DNA of 6,078 bases, taken from contig PBTU01000044.1 of NCBI GenBank assembly GCA_002729295.1, positions 2,721 through 8,798 on the forward strand, written 5' to 3'. The DNA is from Verrucomicrobiales bacterium. Its GTDB lineage: Bacteria > Verrucomicrobiota > Verrucomicrobiia > Verrucomicrobiales > Akkermansiaceae. Both the position numbers and the translations under genes were made by a program. The notes beneath the pieces are model-generated. The model was not told the DNA's origin. It made no database searches and saw only the letters and a program-made list of their open reading frames with translations. Shown one piece after another: positions 5,343 through 6,078 of the stretch; position 1 is the stretch's first letter; each line of letters begins with the position of its first letter.

Positions 5343-6078
5343 TTAACGGAAATGCAACTTCCTTACTTGCCCCGGACTCTCAAAAATCAACCTGCCAGCG
5401 ACAGACGACTCAACTGGCGCCTGATTTGGCGGAACCGCCTGAACCAAGAGCTGGCTCGGAGTTGGCGCCGGAATAGAGGCTTGACTGGAAAACGCAGGAG
5501 TCGGCACCAAAGAGTTACTTTGAGGTGACGCTTGCATCAAGGGCTGGGTTGAAGGTGGTGCAGGAACGGTTCCTTGATTGGAAAATGCAGGAGTCGGCAT
5601 CGAAGGCTGGCTCGGAGCCGAATTAGGCACGAGAGGCTGAGTGGGCTCAGGAGGCGGAGCCACCATCATCAAAGCTTGAGTCGGCTCAGGAGGGGGCGGA
5701 GTCATCAATTGACCATAATGGGGCGCAGGATCGGCCTCCGCTGTCATCGGAATAATTTCACTATTCTCGGCTTCCGTCACCAAGTTGCTCAACTCGGTAC
5801 GGGCGTCTTTTCCACCTCCCGGAGGAACTCCCATTGCCCAATCAAGAAACCAATTTTGAACGTCGATATTGAAAGTTTCAACTGGGTGTCCTCCCCGTCC
5901 ACTGGTTAGGATTACATCACGGGCCCGGAATGAAATCGCAGAGGCACGATCTCCGAGGGCATCAATCAATGCCTGTCCATGATCTGCCAGACGCTGGATA
6001 TCAGGAGGAGTGAGCACTCCGCCATTCATCCGATCATCCAAATATTCTCCATCCCACCATACTCTCGCCACCCAGGGC
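5343..6078 (-). CDS. uncharacterised protein with proline-rich tandem repeats (5' end beyond window)
   Basis: This frame is open to the right edge of the window, so it is probably partial. A GTG at 6069-6071 could be a start, giving 242 residues, but the codons before it (Pro-Trp) remain open and the true start may lie outside. Numbered from that GTG, residues 1-85 form a compact acidic/aromatic domain (VWWDGEYLDD, ISFRARDVILTSGRGGHPVE, NWFLDWAMG) that I do not recognise. Residues 86-125 are a linker, residues 126-220 are a Pro/Gln/Ser-rich region with tandem repeats, and a short basic end (VAGRLIFESPGQVRKLHFR) closes the protein. There is no cysteine, and no membrane helix in the visible part. 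The stop is 6 bases before the YkgJ-like gene, suggesting one operon. The repeats could form an extended linker or an interaction surface; that is inference. Confidence 0.75.
   Translation of the reverse strand, partial: PWVARVWWDGEYLDDRMNGGVLTPPDIQRLADHGQALIDALGDRASAISFRARDVILTSGRGGHPVETFNIDVQNWFLDWAMGVPPGGGKDARTELSNLVTEAENSEIIPMTAEADPAPHYGQLMTPPPPEPTQALMMVAPPPEPTQPLVPNSAPSQPSMPTPAFSNQGTVPAPPSTQPLMQASPQSNSLVPTPAFSSQASIPAPTPSQLLVQAVPPNQAPVESSVAGRLIFESPGQVRKLHFR
5415..5696 (-). repeat. tandem 93-bp (31-residue) repeats in the proline-rich gene
   Basis: Two full units, at 5553-5645 and 5460-5552, and a partial third at 5415-5459 align in register without gaps. They begin PTQPLV, STQPLM and PSQLLV at residues 143, 174 and 205, and the first two share PTPAFS at residues 159 and 190. 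By my count units 1 and 2 agree at 16 of 31 residues. A shorter 13-residue duplication (PPPEPTQ at 126-132 and 139-145, 39 bases apart) precedes them. The DNA match is strongest around 5487-5507 and 5580-5600. Confidence 0.8.

Noticed and set aside
5415..5696. Regular 93-base repeats considered as a CRISPR or intergenic repeat array
   Set aside because: The repeats are diverged, contiguous and in frame within a coding sequence, with no spacer structure.
5574..5909. Plus-strand Arg/His-rich open frame of 111 codons opposite the proline-rich gene
   Set aside because: Its RRR/SHH composition is the antisense product of Pro/Gly/Ser-rich codons on the minus strand, and it lacks any domain.

Overview
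The window looks like an ordinary chromosomal housekeeping stretch from a Gram-negative bacterium. A Verrucomicrobiota (Opitutae-like) origin is my best guess. It rests on three weak signs: a stand-alone GspG-type pseudopilin, a long TatC beginning with an MFFLKK-like sequence, and the absence of Shine-Dalgarno motifs at every start I could check. No rRNA, tRNA, CRISPR, IS or phage genes are visible, so the taxonomic call is inference only.

Layout from left to right. Bases 1-133 hold the last codons of a decayed or truncated pseudopilin gene. A promoter-like leader follows, with a strong imperfect hairpin at 217-248, and then an intact paralogous pseudopilin gene on the plus strand (281-889). 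A convergent hairpin terminator at 912-947 serves this gene and the minus-strand gene that follows, an unrecognised protein of 421 residues with ATP-grasp-like features (946-2211). A 130-base divergent intergenic region separates it from a plus-strand pair: tatC, the core of the twin-arginine translocase (2342-3727), and a yicC-family RNase gene (3766-4641). Convergent to these is a minus-strand pair: a proline-rich repeat protein that runs to the right edge (5343-6078) and a cysteine-rich YkgJ/DUF3109-like protein (4710-5336), only 6 bases apart and probably one operon.

The genes do not form one obvious pathway. Two concern the envelope (pseudopilin and Tat export) and one concerns RNA turnover (yicC). 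I see no convincing new multi-gene system. The most unusual items are in TatC, which carries an extra region of about 100 residues in its first periplasmic loop and a cytoplasmic tail extremely rich in Asp and His. Other items worth a look are the three-copy 31-residue repeat in the right-edge gene, the leader hairpin before the pseudopilin gene, and the pseudopilin remnant upstream of it.
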